This document shows positions 36,747 to 45,024 of a stretch of 56,610 bases of DNA, piece by piece. A program made the position numbers and the translations under genes. The notes beneath the pieces are model-generated. The model ran no database searches. It saw only the letters and a list, made by a program, of their open reading frames with translations, and was not told the DNA's origin. This DNA is from Oscillospiraceae bacterium (lineage in GTDB: Bacteria > Bacillota > Clostridia > Oscillospirales > CAG-382). The stretch is taken from contig JAFLUP010000004.1 in assembly GCA_022508745.1 (NCBI GenBank), positions 1 through 56,610 on the forward strand, read 5' to 3'. The number at the start of each line of letters is the position of its first letter. Position 1 is the first letter of the stretch.

Positions 36747-37694
36747 ATGGCAAAGGAACTTCCCGTTTACCTCTTTACCGGCTTTCTGGAGGCCGGAAAA
36801 ACCAAAACCATCCAGGAAACACTGGCGGACAAAGAATTCAATACCGGCGAGCGTATCCTGCTGGTCAGCTGTGAGGAAGGGATCGAGGAATACGATCCCA
36901 GCGAGTTCGCGCATCCGGACGTGGTGATCGAGACGGTGGAAGATCCGGGGGATCTCTCGGAAGCGCTGCTCAAATCCTTCGAAAAAAAGCATGACCCGAA
37001 GCTGATCATGGTGGAATATAACGGCATGTGGATGCTGGATCTGTTCTATCGCAGTTTGCCGGAAAACTGGGTGGTCTACCAGGAAATGCTGTTTATCGAC
37101 GCCACGACCGTCAAGACCTACAACGCCAATATGCGCACGCAGATGGTGGACAAGCTCCAGAGCTGTGAGATGGTGCTGTTCAACCGCGTGCCGGAGCAGC
37201 AGGACATGATGGAACTGCATCAACTGGTGCGCACCATCAGCCGTCGCGCCGCGATCGCTTACGAGTATCTGGACGGGCGGATCGAATACGACGAGATCGA
37301 GGATCCGCTGCCCTTCGATATCGACGCGCCGATCATCGAGATCAAGGACGGCGATTATGCGGAGTGGTACCGGGATCTTTCCGAGGAAATGCGGAAATAT
37401 GACGGAAAGACCGTCAGGTTCAAAGGGATGGTCGCCCGCGGGGGCGGTCCCTTCGAATCGGCGTTCGCTGTGGGAAGGCACGTGATGACCTGCTGTGCCG
37501 CGGACATCACTTACCGCGGTGTGGTTTGCACGGGCTGGTCCGGAAAGAAGCTCAAAACGAAGGATTGGGTTCTGATCACTGCGAAGATCAAGATCGCTTA
37601 TCACAAACTGTATGACGCCGAAGGACCGGTTCTGACCGCCATCGACGTGCAGGAAGCGACGCCGCCAGATCCGGTAGTCGCCACGTTTTATTAA
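36747..37694 (+). CDS. G3E-type GTPase fused to a DUF1980/YcgQ-like domain
   Basis: The 315-residue protein starts with a G3E-like P-loop (FTGFLEAGKTKTI, about 10-22), but lacks the C-x-C-C metal motif of its neighbour. The C-terminal part from about residue 200 has an OB-like KTVRFKGMV and HVMTCCAADI, with adjacent cysteines as in DUF1980 proteins (YcgQ, TIGR03943). In Firmicutes these work with a DUF318 permease in metal or cofactor handling, but no permease gene is here. It lies 2 bp after the first GTPase and is certainly co-translated. Function is inferred. Confidence 0.82.
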   Translation: MAKELPVYLFTGFLEAGKTKTIQETLADKEFNTGERILLVSCEEGIEEYDPSEFAHPDVVIETVEDPGDLSEALLKSFEKKHDPKLIMVEYNGMWMLDLFYRSLPENWVVYQEMLFIDATTVKTYNANMRTQMVDKLQSCEMVLFNRVPEQQDMMELHQLVRTISRRAAIAYEYLDGRIEYDEIEDPLPFDIDAPIIEIKDGDYAEWYRDLSEEMRKYDGKTVRFKGMVARGGGPFESAFAVGRHVMTCCAADITYRGVVCTGWSGKKLKTKDWVLITAKIKIAYHKLYDAEGPVLTAIDVQEATPPDPVVATFY

Positions 37695-37700
37695 AATAAG

Positions 37701-37747
37701 CGGGCGGGAAGTCCCTGAAGGTCGGGGAGCTTCCTGCCCGTTCTTTT
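37701..37747. terminator. Bidirectional terminator after the GTPase pair
   Basis: CGGGCGGGAAG (37701-37711) pairs with CTTCCTGCCCG (37730-37740, one wobble), extended by TCCC/GGGA inside, and is followed by TTCTTTT. The next gene runs on the minus strand. Confidence 0.8.
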
Positions 37748-37751
37748 GGTT

Positions 37752-38213
37752 TTATGAAGAGGTTTTCGCGGTCTTTTCTTCCGAAAGAAGCCCGGTGCGC
37801 TTGTTCCAACGGCGCACGTCCGGCGGGATGGCGTAGGACTCCCTGCCGTCGAAGATTTTTCCTTCCATGCAGATGGTCAGCGATTCTTCGGATTCTTCCG
37901 TCATTTTCCAGCGCAGTACCGCACCGCAAGGCGGCGTTCCGTTGGGATTCGCTTTTGCTTTGTCCAGCAATTCCTTCCGCGCAAAGGTGGCAAACTCCGT
38001 AGCGGCGCGTTCATAAAACGGCTCCAGATTTTGCTGCAGGGGCGTTTTCTTTTTGCTTTTGGTGATACCGGGCAATAGGCGGCCGTGCAGCGTTTTTTTC
38101 TCCGCGCAGGCGGGATAGGCGATGTTGAGAACGACAAGAATACGCCCTTTTTCGTCTTTTAGGGTATCCCGGATGACCTTTCCGGTCAATGTTTCTGTTT
38201 CCTGAAAAAACAT
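37752..38213 (-). CDS. Small conserved-looking protein of unknown function
   Basis: I do not recognise this 153-residue protein. It is soluble, with no signal peptide; the N-terminal half has a beta-strand pattern (KGRILVVLNIAYP), then a basic segment (KSKKKTP) and an amphipathic helix (FYERAATEFATFARKEL), then CGAVLRWKMTEE and TICMEGKIFDG. The layout is faintly like the DUF3298 part of extracellular anti-sigma proteins, but without their membrane span. The start at 38213 follows GAAAGGAAGG on the minus strand. It ends at the bidirectional terminator. Confidence 0.6.
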   Translation of the reverse strand: MFFQETETLTGKVIRDTLKDEKGRILVVLNIAYPACAEKKTLHGRLLPGITKSKKKTPLQQNLEPFYERAATEFATFARKELLDKAKANPNGTPPCGAVLRWKMTEESEESLTICMEGKIFDGRESYAIPPDVRRWNKRTGLLSEEKTAKTSS

Positions 38214-38292
38214 CGTTATGAGCCTTCCTTTCCTTTTTCCTGTTATCATATCTATGCTTGTCAGACAGGAAAACATGCGTGGAAACGGTAGG

Positions 38293-38964
38293 TCACGCGT
38301 GTTTTCCAATCAGAACCCGCAGTTCGGCGGCGGAACAGAGCGGACAGGCGAACAGCAACGCGCCTCCCATCCAGAAGCGCTCCTCAAACAGGAGCGCAGG
38401 CAGAGCGCAGACGGTGGCAGCAAGGACGGCAAGCAACAGCGTGGGCACACGCGGACAGGCGGGCGGTTCCCCCTTCTCGGTCATTCCCACGGATGGGAAC
38501 AGCAGGGTGCCGGATAGCGGGCAGATCAGCGCGGAGCAGAGGGGGAACAGCCTGCCGTCAAGCGTCTGGGACGGCGCGAAAATAGGGGAAAAGCTGCCGG
38601 AAAGACAAATCACACTGCACCCCACCGCGAGAAAAGCGAGGGGAAGCGCCGCGCGGGGAAGCAGCTCTGCGTGGCTGATCGCAAGGCAGACGATAGATGC
38701 GAGCACCAATCCCATAAAAGCAGGCGTGCGGGCGTTCCCCAGTTCCGGGAGCAGGGCGGGCAGCAGGGGGACCAGGCGCAGAAACAGCGAGAGCGCCGGG
38801 AGAAACCCTAACCAGTGCGGCAGTTTTTTCGGCAGGAGCGGCACGGGAAAAGTGAGAAACAGGCAGAGCAATGCACAGCATCCGAAGGCGTAGATCCCCC
38901 CCGGCGCGGCACAAAGCAGAGAAGAGAAGGTCAAAAGAAATGCGCAGGTTCCGGCCATGTTCAT
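38293..38964 (-). CDS. Polytopic membrane protein downstream of gerA-type gene
   Basis: The 223-residue protein has about seven hydrophobic segments and very few charged residues. I recognise no family motif. It lies 133 bp after the GerA-type gene on the same strand, where gerAB, the transporter-like partner of the germinant receptor, would be expected. It is shorter than GerAB (about 360 residues) and I see none of its usual motifs, so it may be a divergent partner or unrelated. The start at 38964 follows CGAAAGGATC on the minus strand. Confidence 0.6.
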   Translation of the reverse strand: MNMAGTCAFLLTFSSLLCAAPGGIYAFGCCALLCLFLTFPVPLLPKKLPHWLGFLPALSLFLRLVPLLPALLPELGNARTPAFMGLVLASIVCLAISHAELLPRAALPLAFLAVGCSVICLSGSFSPIFAPSQTLDGRLFPLCSALICPLSGTLLFPSVGMTEKGEPPACPRVPTLLLAVLAATVCALPALLFEERFWMGGALLFACPLCSAAELRVLIGKHA

Positions 38965-39097
38965 AACGGATCCTTTCGTGATCTGACAGATAAAACAAGA
39001 AAAATTCGCTTTGGATCTTACGAGATTCCTATGATGCGATGATACAGCATTGGATGTCCCAAAAACGTCGCAACTTCCACGGTTGTTTGCAATGGAC

Positions 39098-40504
39098 TTA
39101 TAACTCTTCTCTCCTTCCCAGCGTTTTTTTCGGGATGGCGAGCAGGAAGTCCTCCATCCCGCGGGGATGAAGGGGAGACAGCGGGGAGAGGTAAGGCGCT
39201 CCGAAGCTGTCCATCTGCGCCGTCAGCGCCACCAAAAGCACCATGCCCAGCGCGATGCCGGGGAACCCGAACAGCTCCGCTGCGAACAGAAAGAGGAAGC
39301 GCAACAGCACGGTGGCGTACATATAAACCGGTACAATAAACGCACAGACCGCGGAGAGCGCCACCGTCATGATGACCAGCGAGGACGCAAGACCTGCGCC
39401 CACCGCTGCGTCGCCCAGAATGATGGAAGCCACGATGCCCACTGCGTCGCCCACCGTGCGGGGCATACGCACGCCCACTTCCCGCACCAGCTCAAACACG
39501 GCGAGACACGCAACACATTCCCAGAATAAAGTGAGCGGGAGATCCTTTCGCCCTTCCAGTAATTGCTCCCGTAACCCACCCGGCATCAACGTCGGATGAA
39601 ACTCTCCGATGGCAACCACAAGCGCCGGAAGGAACAGGGAAAGCAGCACGGAGAAGAAGCGCAAAAAACGGATCGCCGTGGCGTAGTACGGCGTGCGCAG
39701 ATAGTCCTCCGCCGATTGGATGCTTTCCGCAAAGACGTACGGCACGGTCAGCACGAAAGGGGAGCCGTCCACGATCACGCCCACCCGTCCGGCGAGCAGC
39801 TTGGACGCGACTTTATCCACCTTTTCGGTGCTTCCCATCATGGGGAAGAGCGGGGAACGTCGCCCTTGCAGCAGCATTTCCAGATTGCCGGAATCCATGA
39901 TCGCTTCTGCGCGAAGCGAGGCGATTCGGCGGGACAGATCATCTACCACCGTCTGATCCGCACGCCCTTCCAGATATGCGAGGGTGATGCGCGTGGCGGA
40001 GAGCTTGCCCACGGTCAGCGAGACGAACTTCAGCTTCCCGGTGCGAAGATACTGCCGCAGCAGCGTCATGTTCTTTTCCGCGTCCTCCAGAAAGCCCAGA
40101 CGGGGACCGCGGACGGTGACATCGCTGTCCGGCTCCTCCACGCTTCGAGAGAGACCCGCCTGCACGTTGGCAAGGCAGAACTGTCCGCCGCTTTCCGCGT
40201 CCACTGCGAGGAATACGTCCCCCCGCAGCATAGCGTCGAAAACTTCCGGCATACTTTTCGGCGTTCTCAATGAGCCGCAGCGCAGAACCTCTCCGTAGTT
40301 TCCGTCGAACGTGTTTTGCTTCAGGGCGGTCAGCAGCGGGCGAAGCACCAGTTCGCCCAGCGCTCCCCGTTCGCTCATCCCCTTGAAACAGGCGATGGTC
40401 AGGCGGTGAGAACCTGCCTGCATCTGCCGCAGGGTGAAGTCGGCACAGTCCGCAAACTCCCTTTGCAGTGCCGTGATCGCTTCGTCATACCCGATCGTAA
40501 GCAT
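39098..40504 (-). CDS. GerA/SpoVAF-family spore germination protein
   Basis: The 468-residue protein belongs to the A-subunit family of germinant receptors or SpoVAF, located in the inner spore membrane. The hallmark is EPDSDVTVRGPRLGF (about residues 127-141) followed by N-x-x-LLR. The N-terminal soluble region (about 1-270) precedes about five membrane spans; TVPYVFAESIQSAEDYL and the R-rich FLRFF start of the membrane part are typical. Ribosome site TGGAGGAG precedes the ATG. No gerB or gerC follows. It tells us the organism very probably forms spores. Confidence 0.9.
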   Translation of the reverse strand: MLTIGYDEAITALQREFADCADFTLRQMQAGSHRLTIACFKGMSERGALGELVLRPLLTALKQNTFDGNYGEVLRCGSLRTPKSMPEVFDAMLRGDVFLAVDAESGGQFCLANVQAGLSRSVEEPDSDVTVRGPRLGFLEDAEKNMTLLRQYLRTGKLKFVSLTVGKLSATRITLAYLEGRADQTVVDDLSRRIASLRAEAIMDSGNLEMLLQGRRSPLFPMMGSTEKVDKVASKLLAGRVGVIVDGSPFVLTVPYVFAESIQSAEDYLRTPYYATAIRFLRFFSVLLSLFLPALVVAIGEFHPTLMPGGLREQLLEGRKDLPLTLFWECVACLAVFELVREVGVRMPRTVGDAVGIVASIILGDAAVGAGLASSLVIMTVALSAVCAFIVPVYMYATVLLRFLFLFAAELFGFPGIALGMVLLVALTAQMDSFGAPYLSPLSPLHPRGMEDFLLAIPKKTLGRREEL

Positions 40505-40593
40505 GTAACTCCTCCAAACGATGCTTTTTGTGTAAAGTATTGCCGGAGATGCGTTTCCCTAACGGAAAAGGGGAGTAAAAGGCAAAAAAAGGC

Positions 40594-40622
40594 TTGACGG
40601 AATTGGGAAATAGGAATATAAT
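40594..40622 (+). promoter_or_regulatory. Sigma-A promoter of the M23 gene and redox operon
   Basis: TTGACG at 40594-40599 and TATAAT at 40617-40622, spacer 17 bp, lie 39 bp before the proposed TTG start. Confidence 0.75.
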
Positions 40623-40660
40623 AGAAGTTGAAAGAGTTCCGGAAAGGAAGGACGTTATCA

Positions 40661-42274
40661 TTGATCGAATTGGGAAAACATAAAAAGCTGACCGCGGCCG
40701 TTGCAGTTATCCTGTTGCTGCCGCTGTTGCTGATTCTTTGGTACGGCGTGCAGATCTGGAGCGGCGCATCCGCGTTCAGGGGCATTTCCGAGATCCGCAT
40801 GGTGCTCCCGGACGGAAAGGAATTCCAATGGAAGGAATCGGAGGAAGTTTCCTTTTATACCGGTATTCTGGATCATTCCTCGGTGATCGAGCGCCCGGTG
40901 CGGGAGGTGGAGGAGGAAACGCCGATCTCGCTGTTTTTGGATCAGACGGAATATTTCCTGTATCCCTCTTTAAGCACCGCCGGCTGCATGGTGCGGACGC
41001 CGGAGGGGAAGTACCGCCTGTTTGCCGCAGAGGACGCCACCGCCATGCTGGTGCGGACGGAGATGGAATACCTGTATGCGTCCTATCGTCTGCCCTCGCT
41101 GACCGTCTGTTCCGGCGACTATCGGTATTCCATTCTGCCTAACGGCTATACATGGAACTATAAGAAAGCGGACGGCGTCTACTACAAGGATCTGCTTACC
41201 GAAACCTCGGAAGAGATCGTCTCCTGCAATCTGTTTGCGGACTTTGAAAATGATCTTTCCTTTTCGATGCATCCCACCAACTACAGCCTGAACATTCGCG
41301 AGATCGCGGACGGAGAGGAGCACCCCGAAATCTCTTCTTTGGCAGGGCTGCAATTTCCGCAAGACACGCTCATCAGCGTGGAGATTACCGCCAAATGGAG
41401 CCAGGCAAGCAATTCGGAACAGTACGGCGAAGCGACCTATCGCTTTACGGCGCTGTACGACGTTCCGGCGCAGGTGGAGGCCATCGGCGCCAACGAAAAC
41501 GGCGATAAGACGGTGGCGGCGGGCGGCTACGTGCTGCTGCGCGCGCTGTATACCAATGCAAACGAGGATCTGACGGTCACAACCGATCTCTGGGACGGAT
41601 CCGTGCAGTTCTATTATGACGAGGAGGTCCGGAGCAGCTACGCGGCGCTCCCGGTCCCGAAAGAAACGGAACCCGGGGAGTACACCATCACCGTGACCTC
41701 CGGGGAAACGGTACGTTCCATTCCCGTCCACGTTACGGAGAGACCGGCGGACGAGATGCATACCTTCGCCGTCAGCGACGCGGATTATGAGACGTTCCTC
41801 TCGCCCGTACAATTGGAACGCCTTGGCGCGATGCTGCGGCAACTGCGGAGTGGCTCGACGGGCATGCCGCACATGAATCCGGATCTTCTGTTCGTTGAAC
41901 CGGTGAGCGGGGAAGTGTACCTTCCCTTCGGCAGCACTGCGGTCATCGGCAACAGCGCGGCGGAAGGCACCGGTATGAAATCGCTGGAGGGCACGCTCTA
42001 TACCGCGCCGGAGGGCACGGAGGTTCGTGCGGTGCAAAGCGGCGTCTGCGTCTTTGCAGGGAACCTCGGCGCGTTCGGAACCTCCGTTGTGATCGACCAC
42101 GGCTGCGGCATTTTCAGCTATTATTACCATCTGGGGGAGAGCAACGTCTCCACGGGGGACACGGTTTTGCGTTCCACGGCGGTCGGGACCGTCGGGAAGA
42201 GCGGATTCACGGGAGAGGACTCGCCGCTCTTGCATTTTGCTCTTTCTGTAGGAGGGGAATATGTATCCCCGTAG
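40661..42274 (+). CDS. Membrane-anchored M23/LytM-domain protein, probably degenerate
   Basis: The 537-residue protein has a membrane anchor at residues 8-28 (AVAVILLLPLLLILW), a long extracellular beta-rich region with an Ig-like stretch (PGEYTITVTSGETV, about 347-360), and a C-terminal LytM domain (about 420-537). The second M23 zinc motif is present as YYYHLG and LLHFAL. The first, normally H-x-x-x-D, reads GMKSLEG, with no histidine or aspartate in place. It may therefore act as an activator, like EnvC or NlpD, rather than as a hydrolase. The start is TTG 40661 after GGAAAGGAAGG; the frame extends to 40628. It overlaps the SDR gene by 14 bp. Confidence 0.78.
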   Translation: MIELGKHKKLTAAVAVILLLPLLLILWYGVQIWSGASAFRGISEIRMVLPDGKEFQWKESEEVSFYTGILDHSSVIERPVREVEEETPISLFLDQTEYFLYPSLSTAGCMVRTPEGKYRLFAAEDATAMLVRTEMEYLYASYRLPSLTVCSGDYRYSILPNGYTWNYKKADGVYYKDLLTETSEEIVSCNLFADFENDLSFSMHPTNYSLNIREIADGEEHPEISSLAGLQFPQDTLISVEITAKWSQASNSEQYGEATYRFTALYDVPAQVEAIGANENGDKTVAAGGYVLLRALYTNANEDLTVTTDLWDGSVQFYYDEEVRSSYAALPVPKETEPGEYTITVTSGETVRSIPVHVTERPADEMHTFAVSDADYETFLSPVQLERLGAMLRQLRSGSTGMPHMNPDLLFVEPVSGEVYLPFGSTAVIGNSAAEGTGMKSLEGTLYTAPEGTEVRAVQSGVCVFAGNLGAFGTSVVIDHGCGIFSYYYHLGESNVSTGDTVLRSTAVGTVGKSGFTGEDSPLLHFALSVGGEYVSP

Positions 42275-42983
42275 CGAATTTGCGGGCAAAGTCGCTGTGG
42301 TGACGGGTGGTGCGCGGGGCATCGGGAAATGCATCTGCGAGCAGTTTGCGGCGCAAGGTGTGTCCGTCTGCATCATCGACTTGCTGGAAAACCCGTATTT
42401 TCAGGGGGATCTTTCCAAACGGGAGTCACTGGAGCGCTTCGCCTGCCGCGTGATCGACGACTACGGACGTGTGGATTTCCTCATCAACAACGCGGCGCCT
42501 TTGAGCAAAGGGCTGCCGGACGGATCCTACGACGAGTTTGCCTATGCGCTTGCCGTGGGCGTGACCGCACCTTATTATCTGACAAAGCTGTTTTTGCCCT
42601 ACTTCGCGCCCGGCGCGAGCATCGTCAACATTTCCTCCAGCCGGGACCGCATGAGTCAGCCCGGCACGGAGAGCTACACCGCGGCAAAGGGAGGTATCCA
42701 TGCGCTGACCCACGGGATGGCGGTCAGTCTTGCGGGAAAGGTTCGCGTGAACTCCATCTCCCCCGGTTGGATCGAGACCGCCGGAGTGACTTACGACGGC
42801 GCGGACGCTTCCCAGCACCCCGCCGGCAGAGTGGGGAAACCGGAGGATATCGCCAATATGGTGCTCTACCTTTGCTCCGAGCAATCGGGGTTCATCACCG
42901 GCGAGAATATCTGTATTGACGGCGGCATGACCCGCCAAATGATCTACCACAACGATTTCGGCTGGAATTTGCATAAGGAGTAA
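42261..42983 (+). CDS. Short-chain dehydrogenase/reductase (SDR)
   Basis: The 240-residue NAD(P)-dependent oxidoreductase has a TGGARGIG cofactor motif (about residues 15-22), NNAA (about 76), the catalytic serine region NISSS (about 123-127), and the YxxxK pair in SYTAAKGG (about 138-145). The C-terminal GENICIDGGM is typical of SDR proteins. Substrate unknown. It starts inside the M23 gene (14-bp overlap) and is followed after 5 bp by the FMN oxidoreductase, so it belongs to a four-gene redox operon. Confidence 0.92.
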   Translation: MYPRSEFAGKVAVVTGGARGIGKCICEQFAAQGVSVCIIDLLENPYFQGDLSKRESLERFACRVIDDYGRVDFLINNAAPLSKGLPDGSYDEFAYALAVGVTAPYYLTKLFLPYFAPGASIVNISSSRDRMSQPGTESYTAAKGGIHALTHGMAVSLAGKVRVNSISPGWIETAGVTYDGADASQHPAGRVGKPEDIANMVLYLCSEQSGFITGENICIDGGMTRQMIYHNDFGWNLHKE

Positions 42984-42988
42984 TCTAC

Positions 42989-43606
42989 ATGAACGTCCTA
43001 CTCATCAACGGAAGCCCCCGCGCCAACGGCAACACCGCCCTCGCTCTGCGAGAGATGGAGCAGATCTTTGCGGCACAGGGGATCGAAACGGAAACGGTGC
43101 AGGTGGGGCATCTGCCTATCCGGGGCTGTATCGGCTGCGGGCAGTGCGCCCAACGCGGAAAATGTGTGTTCGACGATATTGTAAATGAGATCGCGCCGAA
43201 GTTTGCCGCCTGCGACGGTCTGGTGGTGGGCAGTCCTGTTTACTATGCTTCCGCCAACGCCACGTTGGTGGCGCTTCTGACCCGTCTGTTTTACAGCGCT
43301 CCGATCAATAAAACCATGAAAGTGGGCGCGAGCGTCGTGGTGGCGCGGCGCGGCGGACTTTCCGCTACCTTTGACGAACTGAACAAGTTCTTCACCATCA
43401 GCGGCATGCCCGTCGCTTCCAGCCAGTATTGGAACAGTGTCCACGGGCAGAAGCCGGGGGAAGCGGCGCAGGATGCGGAAGGGATGCAGACCATACGCAC
43501 ACTGGCGAACAACATGGCGTTCCTGATGAAGAGCATCGCACTGGGGAAAGAGGCTTTTGGTCTCCCGGAAACGGAACCGAAGCAGCGGACCAATTTCATT
43601 CGATAA
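42989..43606 (+). CDS. Flavodoxin-like NAD(P)H-dependent FMN oxidoreductase
   Basis: The 205-residue protein has the flavodoxin-like FMN phosphate site GSPRANGNT (about residues 8-16). A cysteine set C-X2-C-X2-C-X4-C lies at GCIGCGQCAQRGKC (about 46-59), as in iron-sulfur flavoproteins of anaerobes. It probably passes electrons between NAD(P)H, FMN and an acceptor. The flavin reductase and two SDRs in the operon suggest a shared reductive pathway; oxidative stress defence or a xenobiotic/steroid reduction are possible. Confidence 0.9.
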   Translation: MNVLLINGSPRANGNTALALREMEQIFAAQGIETETVQVGHLPIRGCIGCGQCAQRGKCVFDDIVNEIAPKFAACDGLVVGSPVYYASANATLVALLTRLFYSAPINKTMKVGASVVVARRGGLSATFDELNKFFTISGMPVASSQYWNSVHGQKPGEAAQDAEGMQTIRTLANNMAFLMKSIALGKEAFGLPETEPKQRTNFIR

Positions 43607-43627
43607 ACGGAAAGGACGTGCAATCCC

Positions 43628-44191
43628 ATGAGAAAAAATTTCGGAGCAAAGCCTTATACCTATCCGCAGCCGGTGTTTATCGTCGCTTCCTACGACGAAA
43701 ACGGAACGCCGGACGCAATGAACGCCGCGTGGGGCGGGATCAGCGACGATACGCAGCTTTCCCTCTGCTTGAGCGCGGGGCATAAGACCGTCAAGAATAT
43801 TCAAGCGCGGGGTGCGTTCACCGTCAGCATGGCTATTGCGAAGTATGTGGTCGCCTGCGATTACGTGGGGATCGTCTCCGCCAATGACGAGCCGGATAAG
43901 CTGAAGATTGCCGGCTTCCACACCGTAAAAAGCGAGTTCGTGGATGCGCCGCTGCTGGAAGAACTCCCCATGGCGCTGGAATGTAAGCTGGTCAGCTACG
44001 ATCCCGTCTCCTGCCGTCTGGTAGGCGAGATCGTCAACGTCAGCGCGGATGAGTCCGTCCTCGGGGAGAACGGCAAGATCGATCCCGCAAAGTTGGATCC
44101 CATCACCTTTGACCCGGTTAACGGCACGTATCTGCGGCTGGGCGAGAAGGTGGGGAACGCTTTCCGTGATGGCTTACAGTTGAAAAAGTGA
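43628..44191 (+). CDS. Flavin reductase-like domain protein
   Basis: The 187-residue protein matches the flavoredoxin/flavin-reductase fold: it starts with a YPQPVFIVAS strand and carries NAAWGGI near residue 34, SAGHKT near residue 50 and FTVSMA near residue 63. It likely binds FMN and serves as an electron carrier or reductase for neighbouring enzymes. It lies 21 bp after the FMN oxidoreductase (AACGGAAAGGACG ribosome site) and 9 bp before the second SDR. Confidence 0.9.
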   Translation: MRKNFGAKPYTYPQPVFIVASYDENGTPDAMNAAWGGISDDTQLSLCLSAGHKTVKNIQARGAFTVSMAIAKYVVACDYVGIVSANDEPDKLKIAGFHTVKSEFVDAPLLEELPMALECKLVSYDPVSCRLVGEIVNVSADESVLGENGKIDPAKLDPITFDPVNGTYLRLGEKVGNAFRDGLQLKK

Positions 44192-44200
44192 GGGAAAACT

Positions 44201-44968
44201 ATGATTTCCATTGATCTTTCCGGGAAGACAGCGCTTGTCACCGGCGCGTCCGGCGAACTGGGGCGCGTGATGGCGCGGACGCTTGCAAAAGCGGGTGCGG
44301 ACATGATCCTGCACTACTATCACAATGCCGAAAAAGCGGAAAAGCTGGCGGCAGAGCTGCGGGAAAACGGTACGCGCTGCATGACGGTCTGCGCCGACGT
44401 GGGCGACCTGCAAAGCGTGCTCGCCATGCGGGACGAGGTGGCGAAATCCTTCACCATGCCGGACATCATCGTGGACAACGCGGTGGTGCAGCTGGCAAGC
44501 TGGATGCCCGTTCTGGAGCAGCCCATCGAGGACTACGAGAGTCAGTTCAAGAGCTGCGTTCTGCAAAATGTGAACATGGCGAAAGCCTTCCTCCCCGCGA
44601 TGATCGAAAAGGGCTGGGGGCGCATGATCGGCACGAATACCGAGTGTGCCATGCAGTGCTTTGAGGGGCAATCCGCCTACGATTCCGGCAAGCGGGGCAT
44701 GGATGGCGTCATGCGCGTTCTGGCGCGGGAGGTAGGCAAATACGGGATCACCGTCAATCAGGTGGCGCCGGGGTATACCATCTCTGACCGGGATCGGGCG
44801 AACCATACCGAGGTCCTGCCGGAAAGCGACGCCCGGATTCCGCTGCGTCGGCGCGGCACCGATCAGGAGGTCGCCAATGCGGTGCTGTTCCTCGCCTCTG
44901 ACCTTGCGTCGTATATCACGGGCACCTATCTGCCGGTCTGCGGCGGGAACGTCATGCCCACTATCTAA
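44201..44968 (+). CDS. Short-chain dehydrogenase/reductase (SDR), second copy
   Basis: The 255-residue enzyme has the cofactor motif TGASGELG (about residues 14-21). The NAG-like motif reads VDNAVV, and the catalytic positions look altered: the serine region reads MIGTNTECAM (Thr/Asn in place of the usual serine) and the YxxxK pair is SAYDSGKRG (Tyr-Asp-Ser-Gly-Lys). The C-terminal YITGTYLPVCGG fits the family. It may use a different substrate geometry from the first SDR. It ends the redox operon at a strong terminator. Confidence 0.9.
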   Translation: MISIDLSGKTALVTGASGELGRVMARTLAKAGADMILHYYHNAEKAEKLAAELRENGTRCMTVCADVGDLQSVLAMRDEVAKSFTMPDIIVDNAVVQLASWMPVLEQPIEDYESQFKSCVLQNVNMAKAFLPAMIEKGWGRMIGTNTECAMQCFEGQSAYDSGKRGMDGVMRVLAREVGKYGITVNQVAPGYTISDRDRANHTEVLPESDARIPLRRRGTDQEVANAVLFLASDLASYITGTYLPVCGGNVMPTI

Positions 44969-44986
44969 AACCGTATCAACAACGAA

Positions 44987-45022
44987 AAGGACGACGGGAG
45001 TTCCCCGTCGTCCTTGTTTGCT
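44987..45022. terminator. Bidirectional intrinsic terminator of the redox operon
   Basis: A perfect 12-bp stem (44987-44998 with 45004-45015) is followed by GTTTGCTT. It lies between convergent genes. Confidence 0.85.
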
Positions 45023-45024
45023 TG

